From Heliopora coerulea (lineage: Eukaryota; Cnidaria; Anthozoa; Scleralcyonacea; Helioporidae), in contig JASJOG010000137.1 of assembly GCA_030142905.1 (NCBI GenBank), forward strand, positions 310,001 through 374,000: a DNA stretch of 64,000 nt, read 5' to 3'. The notes beneath the pieces were generated by a model. It was not told the DNA's origin, searched no databases, and saw only the letters and a list, made by a program, of their open reading frames with translations. Position numbers and translations under genes: made by a program. Shown here in pieces: positions 52,201 through 61,822 of the stretch (position 1 is the stretch's first letter; every line of letters begins with the position of its first letter).

Positions 52201-54130
52201 ACATGTCATGCACATTATATTAGGTTGATTTGTACAAGGTCATGTGAGATTGAGGTGTTATGCAACATTTACAGATGTTTTACTACATATTATATGACAC
52301 TGCATTTCAAGACATTAGGTAATGTTATGAGACATTAAGCTGCAATATGTGGGAATATATCATGCATGATTACATTTCACATTATTAGCTGTCATAATAA
52401 GTTCCGAGATATTACAATACAGGTCCAACATGAGAATTTGTTAAATCTTCTGATGTTACACATGTAACATTACATGATGTTGAGATGCTTCATTATATAG
52501 AGACATTACTTTATAGTCACTATACAAGATATTAATTAACATTCAGGATGTACTTCAGCATTAGTCCTTGTAATTCAGGCAAAATCAGGGTGCTTTCATT
52601 GGGTGGAATGTTCCAGGAGAGGCACACTCTGCTTCCTGAGCACCTCCAGAAGCACAACAAAAGATAATACTAGTAACAAATTCTGAACCTCTATGAATAA
52701 TTTTTTCATCCCATCAACACATCAGACCTACAATATAGTGAGCTTAGAATGATCTAATAAATGCCCACTATCTAATAAACATATCTTATCTAATAAACAC
52801 CCCTGTGAGATTTTTATTTTGCAATAAATGCCTTTTTCTATTAAACACCCCATATCCAATAAACACCCCCTCTCAAGCAACAAACAAGAAAAAAGCAGTG
52901 AAATGTAACATTTTAACCATGGTTAATGCAATTATTGAGATATTAGGTTTACCAGTAAAGGTTTGGATAGGGCATCTTGTTCTAGCTCAAATTCAAAATG
53001 AGAGTAGCACTCCTTAACATATTTGAATTCTTTGCTTAAAGTATTTGCAAATTTTCTTTGCTTTGTTATTGCTTGATAACACCAGGACCACTTCACATCT
53101 CCTCTTACCACACACCTGAACAGATCCTGAATTCTTCTGCTAACTAACAATGATTTGAACAATGACATTGATTTACTGAATTAAGTCCATTGTAATATGT
53201 CATTTACCCACAATTTATCCTTATCTTTAGATAGCTAGTGATTTTCTTCCCTGTAATAGCATTGGGTTTTTAAAAAATCAAATTCTTCTTACTCTAGGCA
53301 TTTGTGTGATACTGGAAATAAACGCCCCTCTAATAAACGCACCCTCAAAACCGACAAAATTTAATAAACGCCCTGGGCGTTTATTAGATTTACGGCAGTA
53401 TTTAACCGGTCTTTCATGTCAGCTCAACGATAAAGGGTCACACGTTCACAATGGCCTTCTAACGAAATCTAAATCAAGTACTCACTTCTATTTACACTGA
53501 AAACATGAACTATACCTCACAATGTTTGCATGATTCATCTCCTTCAGTAACGAGATTTCTCTTATTGCCGTACTAGGCACTCCTTCAGATTCTCTATAAC
53601 GTTAAAATAAATTGCAAGGTTACTCGGCCGATTTCGACAACCATACGTATTCATCCATTAATTTAGAAGAGCTGTACTTCAGTTGTAGTCGTGACAAAGT
53701 AAGTATTCCGATACTTATCGAACACCATCACTGTCCTCAAAGTAACAAAGTAAAATTTAAAACTTTTAATCATCCTTGCTTCTAAAGACACATGGTAAAA
53801 ATAGCAAGCATACTGTAGTATAACTTTCTCTTGACTTTAATGCGACCACACCATCGATGTCCACAACCTCAACAACTAAAGCTAAAACACTGACGAGGAG
53901 TACAACTGACAGCTACACACAGTAAATTACTATCATCGCTCTTCATCAAAAGTAGAGCCAAACTAAACGTTCCACGCTAAATTTCCAAACCAAGCGACAA
54001 ATACGTACGTGTCAAGCCTTATTTTCTTCAAAGCAACCATTTCATTGCTTTCTTTATTTCTTGCTTTATAAACAACGCCGTATGTGCCTTCACCGACTTT
54101 CTCGATTCTTTCATAGTCTGCAATATCCAT
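39848..54130 (-). CDS. CDK2: cyclin-dependent kinase 2, complete, 7 exons
   Basis: Exons in transcription order: 54130-54009, 53593-53516, 51581-51461, 49510-49238, 47711-47650, 45568-45427, 39943-39848. GT-AG introns in matching phases join into 297 aa, against 298 for human CDK2. Landmarks: [10 protein letters not shown] with Thr16/Tyr17 (the inhibitory T14/Y15 pair), Lys35, PSTAIRE at 47-53 for cyclin contact, HRDLKPQN (Asp129), DFG (Asp147), activation-loop Thr162 in [16 protein letters not shown], and [18 protein letters not shown]. The [11 protein letters not shown] loop and [13 protein letters not shown] hinge fit CDK2 rather than CDK1 (IPIRVYTHE). Known role: with cyclins E and A it drives S-phase entry in the nucleus. 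The last exon lies 5.5 kb from exon 6, past an inserted LINE. The in-frame codons upstream of 54130 contain no earlier ATG. Confidence 0.96.
41915..43575 (+). mobile_element. broken Jockey/CR1-type LINE, RT to C-terminus, in CDK2 intron 6
   Basis: Reverse transcriptase blocks in order: [15 protein letters not shown] and [49 protein letters not shown] and YVYADDSAL (catalytic YADD). The C-terminal region follows: [14 protein letters not shown], then [18 protein letters not shown] and a stop at 43504-43506. The reading frame shifts at about 42115, 42180, 42415, 42800 and 43290, so it is dead. The endonuclease half is missing (5' truncation). It is antisense to CDK2. Confidence 0.85.
46261..46293. 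repeat. (CA)n microsatellite in CDK2 intron 5
   Basis: An uninterrupted CA dinucleotide run of about 33 bases, followed by gtatatatgtac. Confidence 0.95.
50740..50919. mobile_element. palindromic retroposon-like element, copy 2, in CDK2 intron 3
   Basis: Two 69-base arms (50740-50808 and 50819-50887) are reverse complements with a single mismatch and a 10-base loop. They are followed by the same tail as copy 1 (tttttcaaattgtc.gctgg to ggttttt). The flanks carry tgatattacaat on both sides (50728-50739 and 50920-50931). Relative to copy 1 at 14860 the right half has been replaced by an inverted copy of the left half, as a template switch during reverse transcription could produce. Confidence 0.8.
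50985..51095. repeat. copy of the gccagagtaaaat dispersed repeat
   Basis: Contains ggcattagccagagtaaaat and a second ttagccagagtaaaat about 30 bases on. This is the inverse of the tttactctggctaa phrase of the 4.5 kb repeat. Lies in CDK2 intron 3. Confidence 0.5.
52085..52205 (-). repeat. decayed tRNA-SINE copy in CDK2 intron 2
   Basis: tgatttcagagccccagatgg followed by gcaaccttctcactggtcatc parallels the minus-oriented SINE at 57.72-57.83 kb (tgatttctgagccccagac, gcaaccttctgatgaccgg). The B-box region is mutated. Confidence 0.55.
52735..53395. mobile_element. element with aataaacgccc-type repeated ends in CDK2 intron 2
   Basis: Repeated tctaataaa(c/t)(a/g)cccc phrases crowd the left side (52750-52880) and taataaacgcccc phrases the right side (53315-53370). 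The right side ends with the small palindrome aaacgccctgggcgttt. This suggests a non-autonomous DNA transposon with subterminal repeats; the exact termini are unclear. Confidence 0.5.
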
Positions 54131-54278
54131 GCTGACAGTGGAATGCAACTGCTGCTATCCCACTTGGCACGGACTCCTAACTCCACTCTCCATTGCAGTT
54201 CGTCTTTGTTTCGCTATGACCAGCACTGGATACCAACAACTACCCCTCCGCTAGTAACCAATTCACATACAACATGCA

Positions 54279-54347
54279 TTCCCGCGAAATTTCAATAAAG
54301 TCATTGGTTAATTTTACCGCCAGACGAGCCAACTGATTGTTGATTGG
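54279..54347 (-). promoter_or_regulatory. CDK2 promoter elements: E2F-like site and two CCAAT boxes
   Basis: On the minus strand TTTCGCGGGAA occurs at 54289-54279, about 150 bases upstream of the CDK2 start codon. It matches the E2F consensus. CCAAT boxes in gene orientation lie at 54307-54303 (AACCAATGA) and 54347-54343 (GAGCCAATCA), with ggcggtaaaa between them. E2F plus CCAAT is the classic layout of G1/S genes. Function is inferred from motifs only. Confidence 0.6.
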
Positions 54348-54359
54348 CTCATTAATAAA

Positions 54360-55674
54360 CAAACCTGCGAACAACGTGTTCAGCAGTTGCAGCCATCAGG
54401 ATTTTTCTCGATCTGGTTATTTACAAAATATTTACGTGCCAGCTCGTCATTAAGTCTTACAATTTGTTTGTGAACGTTTTGCTGGGGTCAAATGTTGAGC
54501 TGTACTGAACAAAATAAAATAAGGACTGAGCTCCGTTCAAGGCAGCTCATGATTTTATGCGAACAAATGAGCAAATGTTTAACCGCGCATCGTGGGCCCC
54601 TGTCGATTGGTCATGGGTACCAGAACACACGAGATAGCAGGGCGTAAAATATATTCTTATGGACTCAGCAGTAACCCCAAAACAAAGCATGAATAAAAAG
54701 AACGGCCAGGATTCTTTAGCGAGAAATGTTAAAAAATTATATTTTTGGCTGCTATACGCTCACTTGCTGCTACACCAAGCACTTTTCCAAACGACTGGTC
54801 GGTTTTGCTGCTCAACAGTATCGTGGGGAAATGACGGAATGTACCGTCCGTTGCAAGCGGACGTCCCACCGCGTTAACGCAGTAACAGGTTGAGTCTGTT
54901 CAGCTTTACTTTCGGCGATGCTTTAGGCAACTAAACGTTGCGAGCCTCGCTGCTTGCAAAATGTGTCACACTTCACTTTCGCCTCTCGCAAAATCGCGAG
55001 ACTTGTTATCAGAACATGCATCATTAGGTTCGAATCCATTACCAGTGATTTTCAGTGGGCTGATATAAAATAACAGTAAGAGTCATACGTTGGGGAAGAG
55101 AAAAAGTCAAGTCGGGCAGCAGGTCACAGTGACCCGAGACTCGGGGAAACTAGCTACATTGGCTTGCCGAATTTACTTGGACAATTGGGCCTAAATGTCA
55201 ATTGAGATTAGCGACAACCCACTGTCCATTGACTACATGCCATATTGTACAAGAACTATTATATGTCTTGTGCACGTTGATGACCAGTAGATTTTATTTG
55301 ACAACAAAACTGGGGCAACTTGCTTTTCAGTCGGGCAAATGTTTCTCAGACCCCCTCTGCAAAATTGTGCTCGTACGACTACGTACGCCAGTAATGACTA
55401 TTAATTACATAATTAAAATAATAATTACCGTAATTATAACGATTTTACTTACGATTCGTTGTAATAACAATTCAGTTAAATTTAATGTAGCAACAATTGC
55501 GTGAGGGTGATGTCGCAAATAAAGTTTCCTATTTAAAGTCAAAACTAATACACTAGTACATAAACATAACAGCAGCAGCAACAGCTACAATAATAATAAT
55601 AATAAGTGTTGCAATAGAATCTTATTGATTGAATGAATATCTTGAAGGAAGTCAGGAGAAGCTGCTAAATGCTG
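54360..55674. other. interval upstream of CDK2
   Basis: No supported gene. An open frame at 54659-54877 (plus, 72 codons) has no recognised motif. A run of (AAT)n at about 55590-55604 precedes the LINE end. Confidence 0.35.
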
Positions 55675-56580
55675 TAAAAAAAAAGAAATATTGGATGAGG
55701 GTAAAAACGGGGGGGAGTGAAGGAGCAAAGGAAGAGTCAATATGTGGAAAAAGTGTTGCATGGACAGTTTATGAGGAATACAGAGAGTGTACGAGATAAA
55801 GCAACTTGGCTTTGGCTAAGAAAGGGGACTCTGAAAAAGGAAACAGAGGGAACAATAATAGCAGCACAGGATCAAGCATTGCGAACTAATGCAATAAGGA
55901 ATAAAATTGATAAACAAGATATAACCCCTTTGTGTAGAATGTGTGGGGAACGGGAAGAAACAATCCGCCATGCTGAGTGTAAAAAACTTGCGCAGCCTCA
56001 GTATAAGGTTTGACGTCATGATAGATCGGCAGTTGTAGTGCATTGGAACGTGTGCAAAAGACATAAACTTCCGTAGAAGGCACAATGGTATGAACACACT
56101 CCTGAGAGAGTAATGGAAAATGATGATGTGAAACTGTTGTGGGATTTCCCAATACAAACCGATCATCATATTGACCATAAGCCGGATATTGTGATTTATG
56201 AAAAGAAAAAAATAGATTGTTGGATAATAGATGTCGCGTGTCTGTTCAACACAAGGGTGGAGGAGAAGGAGCAGGAGAAACTCACTAAATATCAGGACTT
56301 AAGAAGAGAAGTTATAAAACTGTGGAATTGCAGGAATGCAACTATCATATCGATTGTGGTTGGAGCGTTAGGAACGGTTGGAAAAAGACTCTCTCAGTGG
56401 TTGAAAAGGATAAATATGGAGGACAGTTTTGAACTTCTTCAAAATTCTTGTTTGCTAGGAACAGCTCGAAAAAAACGAAAAGTATTAGAAAATGGTTAAA
56501 TAGATGGTGAAAGCTTACTACCTTAAGCTACGGAATGTAGCCTGATAGTGAGTTGCCAACCGGTTAAGAACTAGACCGTG
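55675..56580 (+). mobile_element. RLE-type LINE 3' end (family B, best-preserved copy)
   Basis: The first frame (to 56013) holds ATWLWLRKGTLKKETEG and the zinc knuckle CRMCGEREETIRHAEC. After a frame break, 56113-56499 gives ELLWDF-like KLLWDFPIQ, HKPDIVIYEKKKIDCWIIDV (endonuclease PD...D core) and VVGALGTVGKRLSQWL, ending LLGTARKKRKVLENG. About 80 bases of 3' UTR follow. 5' truncated, one internal break, inactive. Confidence 0.8.
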
Positions 56581-56584
56581 AGAA

Positions 56585-56640
56585 AACGATAATAATAATT
56601 ATAATAATAATAGTAATAATAATAATAATAATAACTAATT
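56585..56640. repeat. (TAA)n microsatellite, LINE tail
   Basis: An interrupted ataat / aataata run directly after the LINE 3' end. It is the kind of simple repeat with which such LINEs end. Confidence 0.8.
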
Positions 56641-56662
56641 AACCTCATTAAAATTCATTTGT

Positions 56663-56900
56663 ACTAATACTACCTCCAGTGACGTCAAACCGGGTCGTAT
56701 TAGTCCTAATACGACCCGGGTTGACGTCACCGGAGGAAGTATTATTTGATTTTGGCAAACATGGTATTACATAGTAATACCATGTTTGCCATTAATTAGC
56801 TATTAAACTTCCCGCTTGATTCGGGTCATTTAGTAAAATTTCCTCGGTCCTCGGAAATTTTGCTAAACGACCCTCATCGAGCGGGAGGTTTAATAGCTAA
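56663..56900. repeat. three consecutive palindromes
   Basis: Palindrome 1 (56663-56745) has arms actacctccagtgacgtcaa and ttgacgtcaccggaggaagt meeting at aatacg/cgtatt, and contains TGACGTCA twice. Palindrome 2 (56754-56790) pairs ggcaaacatggtattac with gtaataccatgtttgcc. Palindrome 3 (about 56793-56900) pairs attagctattaaac and cccgct with agcggg and gtttaatagctaat. No coding capacity. Confidence 0.75.
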
Positions 56901-56924
56901 TACACCTCATATCATTGTATTACT

Positions 56925-57045
56925 TATAACAATAATAATAATAATAATAATGATGATAATAATAATAATCATTGGCTCGTATGAGCTGACTTTCCTCAAT
57001 AATAATAATAATAACTATAATAATAATAATAATAATAATAATGGT
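56925..57045. repeat. interrupted (TAA)n microsatellite tracts
   Basis: aataataataataataatgatgataat and, after 45 bases, another long taataa run. A continuation of the simple-sequence region around the palindromes. Confidence 0.85.
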
Positions 57046-57762
57046 AACAAGTATGATTTTATTTCAAAAATACAATAAAAATACAACTTTACTCGCCGAA
57101 TTTACAGGCAAAAAAATTGTTATGGTAACAAGCTGAGGTTAAAATATGTATAGTATATTTAAAATAACGGTGATATACAGTAGAACCTGTATATAACGGC
57201 CACCCTCGGGACTTCAGAAACTGGCCGCTTAATACAGGATCACTAAAAATAGTCACTGGGCGTGGTCAAATGTCAATTTCAATAGCGTGTCACACGACAC
57301 TGCGTTCAAGCAAACAATAAGAAAATCAATGCTCTTTCAGGCGATCTTTACTTTCAACAAAGTTGCTAACTTGTAAATGTAGCGGTGCAATAAACGTAAA
57401 GTTATGAAAAGGTACAATCAATTGTCTTTTGCTCTACTATGCAGTATTTCTGACTTACAGTTCACAACGACGTACATCTCATTCCGTCATTTCATAGTTC
57501 TTACGATCAACGTGGAGATAAAACGGAAATTTTGCTAAAGTAGCGTTGTAGGAAATAAAATTCAAACCAACAAGCAACGGAAAAGTCACTGTAAAGGGCA
57601 AGCGCATTGAAAGTGGTGGAGGTTATGACCTGGAAATCTCGTACAAGTACACGTTTGGAAGCCATTTCTTCACAATCACACTGCTCAAGAACAAGCTATC
57701 TGAAAAAGTAATTAAGATAGATGAATGATCTTCAAGCTCTGTACTCAGAAAATGATTTCTGA

Positions 57763-57834
57763 GCCCCAGACGAGGATCGAACCCGCAACCTTCTGATGAC
57801 CGGTGAGACGCTCTAACCATTGAGCTACCGAGAC
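57763..57834 (-). repeat. tRNA-like SINE head, minus copy
   Basis: 72 bases. A box tagctcaatggttagagc and B box ggttcgatcc on the minus strand; one change from the plus copy (cctcgtct for ccccgtct). The anticodon loop lacks the universal T33 and the acceptor stem contains several G-T pairs plus a mismatch. It is therefore SINE-derived rather than a working tRNA gene. Confidence 0.7.
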
Positions 57835-58103
57835 TCAGATGGTGAGCTAAGGTGCAAGTTCGATATACATGTGCGACCTAAGCGGAAGCCACTATATATT
57901 AATAATGATGAAAGCAGTTTATGATTTTAGAAATTTGAGAACTTGGATATATATTAAGATAGATGAATGATCTTCAAACTCTGTACTCAGAAAATGATTT
58001 CTGAGCCGCAGACGGGGATCGAACCCGCAATCAGGTTAATATATAGTGGCTTCCGCTTAGGCCGCACATATATATCGAACTTGCACCTTAGCTCACCATC
58101 TGA

Positions 58104-58175
58104 GTCTCGATAGCTCAATGGTTAGAGCGTCTCACCGGTCATCAGAAGGTTGCGGGTTCGATCCCCGTCTGGGGC
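58104..58175 (+). repeat. tRNA-like SINE head, plus copy
   Basis: 72 bases with acceptor gtctcga / ctggggc (G-T pairs, one A-C mismatch), D arm gctc..gagc, loop ccggtca and T arm gcgggttcgatccccgt. The A and B boxes of the internal pol III promoter are intact. The loop would give anticodon GGT but has C at position 33, so a functional tRNA-Thr is unlikely. Confidence 0.7.
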
Positions 58176-58754
58176 TCAGAAATCATTTTCTGAGTACAGA
58201 GCTTGAAGATCATTCATCTATCTTAATATATATCCAAGCTCTCAAACTTCTAAAATCATTTACTGAAAAAGTAATTTCAAGTAGAGCTAGAGGGAAGCAG
58301 ATTCGAAACAAAATTTTTTGCATCTCGTGATTTTGTACTGCAGCTCATTGCTGACATCTGGAAAGAATTGACCATAATGAACGGTTAATTATAAGCATTA
58401 GCATTGTCATTTCTATAATGATGATGGATCGCTTCTTAATCACAATCAGACAGAAGAAAATACTGCATGAAAAGACACATGGCTTTGGGTTTCCGTTTAA
58501 GGGTGACCGCTTAATACAGGTAAAAAGAACAAAGAAAGACAAACCTGGGACTGCTTAAGGGTGGCCGCGGCCGCTTAATAGAGATGGCCGCTTAATAGAG
58601 ATGGCCGATTAATAGAGGTAACAATTACAGCATGTGTATCGGGCCAAAATTTGGGACTTGGAAAACTGGCCGCTTAATAGAGGGTGGCCGCTTAATACAG
58701 GGCCGCTATATACAGGTTCCACTGTAGTATACAATATAACAGAAGCAACTAAAA

Positions 58755-60005
58755 CTACCACGATAGCAGTTGAGGTTGGGGCCATTCTTTGTCTTTCGTA
58801 CAGAATAAATAGTACGTTATACGAATACAACACGAAATTATTTTCCTGACAAGAAAGTTACTGTGGGTTTCATCAAGTTTTAGATCGTTCATTAATAGGT
58901 CATAAAAACAACAGCTGCTCTTTCCTACTACACCAATAGCTCCCATCGACAGATTGATGAACTTTACATAACTATAACGATTTTTTGATTACAGAAATCT
59001 TTATAGTGATTCGATTTTCGTACAGCATTGTCCTGAATCCTGGTATCGAAGCCAACAATTAATTCCACCACAAATATTGAGCCACTAGAAGCGTCAGTGA
59101 TTACCATATCCGCCCTTAATTGATCACCAGTGATGATAGAGGAACTTTTATATCCATCAATATCGCAAAACAAATTGATATCTTTTCTGACAGAAGCCTG
59201 ATAATCACCAATAGCTTTTAAAATAGAATTATGTCTCCAGGTGCATCGACCTTCTTCTAGATGAACCTTACAAGCAGACACAACATGCTGGAGAGTTTGG
59301 GTGTTTTGGCAAGCGTTACAGAGGCTACTTTGATTTTTGTTCCATAATACCATAATGTTTAGGATCGGTAAGGTGTTGTTCAGGTAGCGAATACAAAAAT
59401 TGTAAATATTCTTAGGTAATTTGTTCGGTGGATGGTGCCATTGCTTCACATCCAATGACGATGTTTCTTGCCACAAAGCTTTCACTACAATACTCTGTGT
59501 TGTGAGACTAGTTACCTTGCTGATCTTGTCATTCCTGATTTCCTTCAAGATCTCGCGGCAAGTCTTAAAACGATCGTACTGCAGATTATTTGACTTCGTA
59601 CTATAATAAACATATTTAACATCTTCATTTACTGTTCTGGACAATCGATTTCTCAATGTTACCTGGCATTGAGAATGTTTTGTAGAGATATCAATGATAT
59701 TTAATCCGAATTTTGATTTTGCTAGTAACACAATGTCTAGAGTTCCATTTGCCGGCATTTCTAGCCACTTGCGTACCCTGTTGTGACAAAAATGTCGAGA
59801 TTCTCTTTTATCCATGTCTCATCCATATCTGCAATCGTCAGGTGCCAAGAAATTTTAGGTAACAGGTGCTTGTGGTATATTTCCAATTTAAATTTTGGAT
59901 GGAGGGGGAGCGTGTCGATCTTAATTATTTCAAGAAGTTTATGTTTGTGGTCGCAATTGTCCATTTCAAAATTGAAATATCTTCCTAGGTACAATATACC
60001 TAGGT
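58755..60005 (-). mobile_element. RLE-type LINE 3' part (family C)
   Basis: Reading on the minus strand: YLGRYFNFEMDN (end of the RT domain), a frameshift at about 59790, then 283 codons. These hold the knuckle CNACQNTQTLQHVVSAC, RCTWRHNSILKAIG and the endonuclease region DQLRADMVITDASSGSIFVVELIVGFD. A second shift near 58960 leads to INLSMGAIGVVGKSS and a stop at 58755. The usual RPD is RAD here. 5' truncated and inactive. It abuts the pogo-like element within about 30 bases. Confidence 0.8.
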
Positions 60006-60009
60006 AGTA

Positions 60010-60335
60010 TTAGGTAGTATTATGCGGGTGATTCCAAAAGGTTGATTGGGGAAGATTTGTCTGGTAGAAAATTTAGCGGCAAGGTTTAAATCCATTTTGA
60101 ACAAAACAAAATGGTGGGTCAGACATCTTACGAGGCAAATTTTGACAACTGTGAACTAATGTTGCACCGTTTAGTCTTGTTTATTTCATTTTAGTGCATT
60201 TTTACGCAGTGACTTATGTCTATGCACTCGTCAGTATGTAGTACTGTGATAAGCTACTGATTTTTTGTGCTATCAAACGCACTATCAAGCTGACAAGAGA
60301 AATCGGGGATGCGTAGGCGTAACGAATACTCATGC
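60010..60335. other. unassigned interval
   Basis: No gene or clear repeat, apart from a doubled taggtagtatta at 60003-60020. Confidence 0.35.
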
Positions 60336-60339
60336 ATCA

Positions 60340-60535
60340 AACTACTTTCAGCCCGCCTTATCGGGATGAAACGATCATATGGAAGTTTTCAGCCCGGTCA
60401 ACCGGGCTAGTCCGGATTGCAACTACCAGGATCCCGGCAAAGCGAGCTGGCCCGCTTACCGTGTAATCGAATCGTCGAAAAACTATATTATTTATATAGA
60501 GACCGGGCTAGCCCGCTACATGTAATTGGCCCTTT
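60340..60535. mobile_element. MITE related to 36.3-36.5 kb
   Basis: cagcccgccttatcgggatgaaacg.tcatatgg, then cccggtcaaccgggctag and gaccgggctagcccg, with repeated inverted gcccgg / ccgggc words. Shares the tcatatg and cgggat phrases with the 36.3 kb element. Non-coding. Confidence 0.5.
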
Positions 60536-60889
60536 AATCAGGCTGTTGAAACCATGATTAAGGAAATTTTCGAGTGTCAGAATCTAATCATTTGGTTTCA
60601 GACATGAAAGTCTATGCAATCGCATCCCTCTAAGAAGATAACGAAAGCCGTAAGCGACAAAAATGCTCTCTACGTTCAAATTTGGAACCATTCAACCTCA
60701 TGGGCTTAACCTACGTCTTTTCTCATTTAAGTAACTTTTTCCTCTCTCCCACACATTTTTACTTCCTGTCCTGTTTAAATACTGATCACACCTTTGTTTG
60801 ATCACCTTTCAGTATCGGCTTACTGATAGACGAAAAGAATGATATATAATTCTGCGTTTTCATTACCATAGAGTCCACATTCCGCTCAC

Positions 60890-61060
60890 CTGATTGGTTA
60901 GATTTATCTCACAGCTTTTTCGAGCGCACAAAGCCCGGTGTTCGCGATTTCACCTCGCATTTGACTTTGATGAGGAGCTTTCGCTCGAAACGTCGGTACC
61001 TAGCTCTCTCGTTTTCGACCAGTAAAACCGTTAAAGATTTTATACGTTCATTTATAACTG
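60890..61060 (+). mobile_element. Penelope-type terminal repeat piece with hammerhead-like core
   Basis: Homologous to 34395-34580. Positions 60967-60994 read ttgatgag, stem gagc/gctc with a tttc loop, then gaaacgtc. GAAACGTC and the stem match the small hammerheads described from Penelope-like elements. The first C of CUGAUGA is T here and one extra G precedes the stem, so it is probably inactive. Confidence 0.45.
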
Positions 61061-61639
61061 CCTAAACAGCACTCGAATTTTAATAATCTGAGAAAATGTT
61101 AACCGGACCTCAATTTTATTTCGTTCACAGCGGTATTATCAGATTAAAATGATTTACCAAGGGTGACGATTTTGGTGACAAGTTGATATTTTAGTTTAAG
61201 TCACGGCTGATTGGCTAAGCTACTTAGTAATAGAATGTGACCCTAAGATAGCGTGGCAACACAATGCATTAAAAAAATATGTAGAGGTAGAACCAAAAGA
61301 ATCTGTAACATTAGGATGTGCCACTTAGTGAAAAAATAAATTAGTTCATATTTACACAATCTGTATGTGAATTCATCACACCAAGCTGTTATGAAAACCT
61401 CAGTCACAAAGGCCACTTCACAACAAAAAGCCTTTTGCTATACGCTTTTGGCCAAGCACCTCATCTACTGCAGAGTATTTTACAGAATTTAGAGGATTTG
61501 AAGCATTCGAACAAATCTGCAGTCTTTAGCTTCAAAAACATTGTAAATTCGTAATATATGAATTAAAACTGAAAGTGACGAAAAATAATGTTTCTATTAT
61601 TACGTTTAACATTAATTGAGCTATAAACTTAACTCAAAT
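61061..61639. other. 3' flank of ORC4
   Basis: Downstream of the ORC4 stop on the minus strand. No coding frame or element is recognised; no polyadenylation signal could be fixed. Confidence 0.35.
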
Positions 61640-61822
61640 CTACCCCAAAGCACTTGAAGCCCACTGGGTTAATTCGGTTGGACACTCTGGATAGTTTCGA
61701 AGGACTTCGGTGATCTGAGAAGGTTCGACTAGCAATGTCAACAAGCGATATTCCTTTGGTGTATTGGCACCAGTTCCATCGATAGTTTTTACCAACTCCA
61801 GGGCCAGCAAATGCTCAAAAGC
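61640..61822 (-). CDS. ORC4: origin recognition complex subunit 4, terminal exon (partial gene)
   Basis: The exon encodes the last 60 residues and a TAG stop at 61642-61640, with acceptor ttttcag at 61829-61823 in phase 0. It starts AFEHLLALELVKTID, has NTPKEYRLLTLLVEPSQI in the middle and ends NYPECPTELTQWASSALG. The AFEHL.QLELIKP.., EY.LMKLL and KYPNCPTD..QWA..SL pattern is the C-terminal winged-helix end of metazoan ORC4. Known role: an AAA+-family subunit of the nuclear six-subunit complex that marks replication origins and loads MCM helicase. Upstream exons must lie right of the window; none was found in 61823-64000. Same strand as CDK2, 7.5 kb away. Confidence 0.92.
   Translation of the reverse strand, partial: AFEHLLALELVKTIDGTGANTPKEYRLLTLLVEPSQITEVLRNYPECPTELTQWASSALG

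Larger units (their letters stand above)
57714..58262. mobile_element. tRNA-derived SINE array inserted in the pogo-like element
   Basis: The array is bounded by the 14-base direct repeat ctgaaaaagtaatt (57700-57713 and 58263-58276). It contains three SINE copies: minus (about 57714-57895), a minus fragment (about 57950-58035) and plus (about 58036-58240). The outer two form an inverted repeat near 190 bp. All share the tail phrase agatgaatgatcttcaa.ctctgtactc. The tRNA-like heads are listed separately. Confidence 0.75.
57178..58724. mobile_element. pogo/Tigger-like DNA transposon, non-autonomous, with nested insertion
   Basis: Ends are CAGTAGAACCTGTATATA and the inverse TATATACAGGTTCCACTG, each abutting TA (57176-57177 and 58725-58726). 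CAGT-GAACC ends with TA duplication are typical of pogo-type Tc1/mariner elements. ggccgcttaata words repeat subterminally on both sides. No transposase frame remains. A SINE array (57714-58262) has inserted into it. Confidence 0.8.

Noticed and set aside
57763..58175. Two apparent tRNA genes in inverted orientation
   Set aside because: Both lack T33, have weak acceptor stems and are joined to a shared SINE tail with further decayed copies at 0.9, 52.1 and 58.0 kb.
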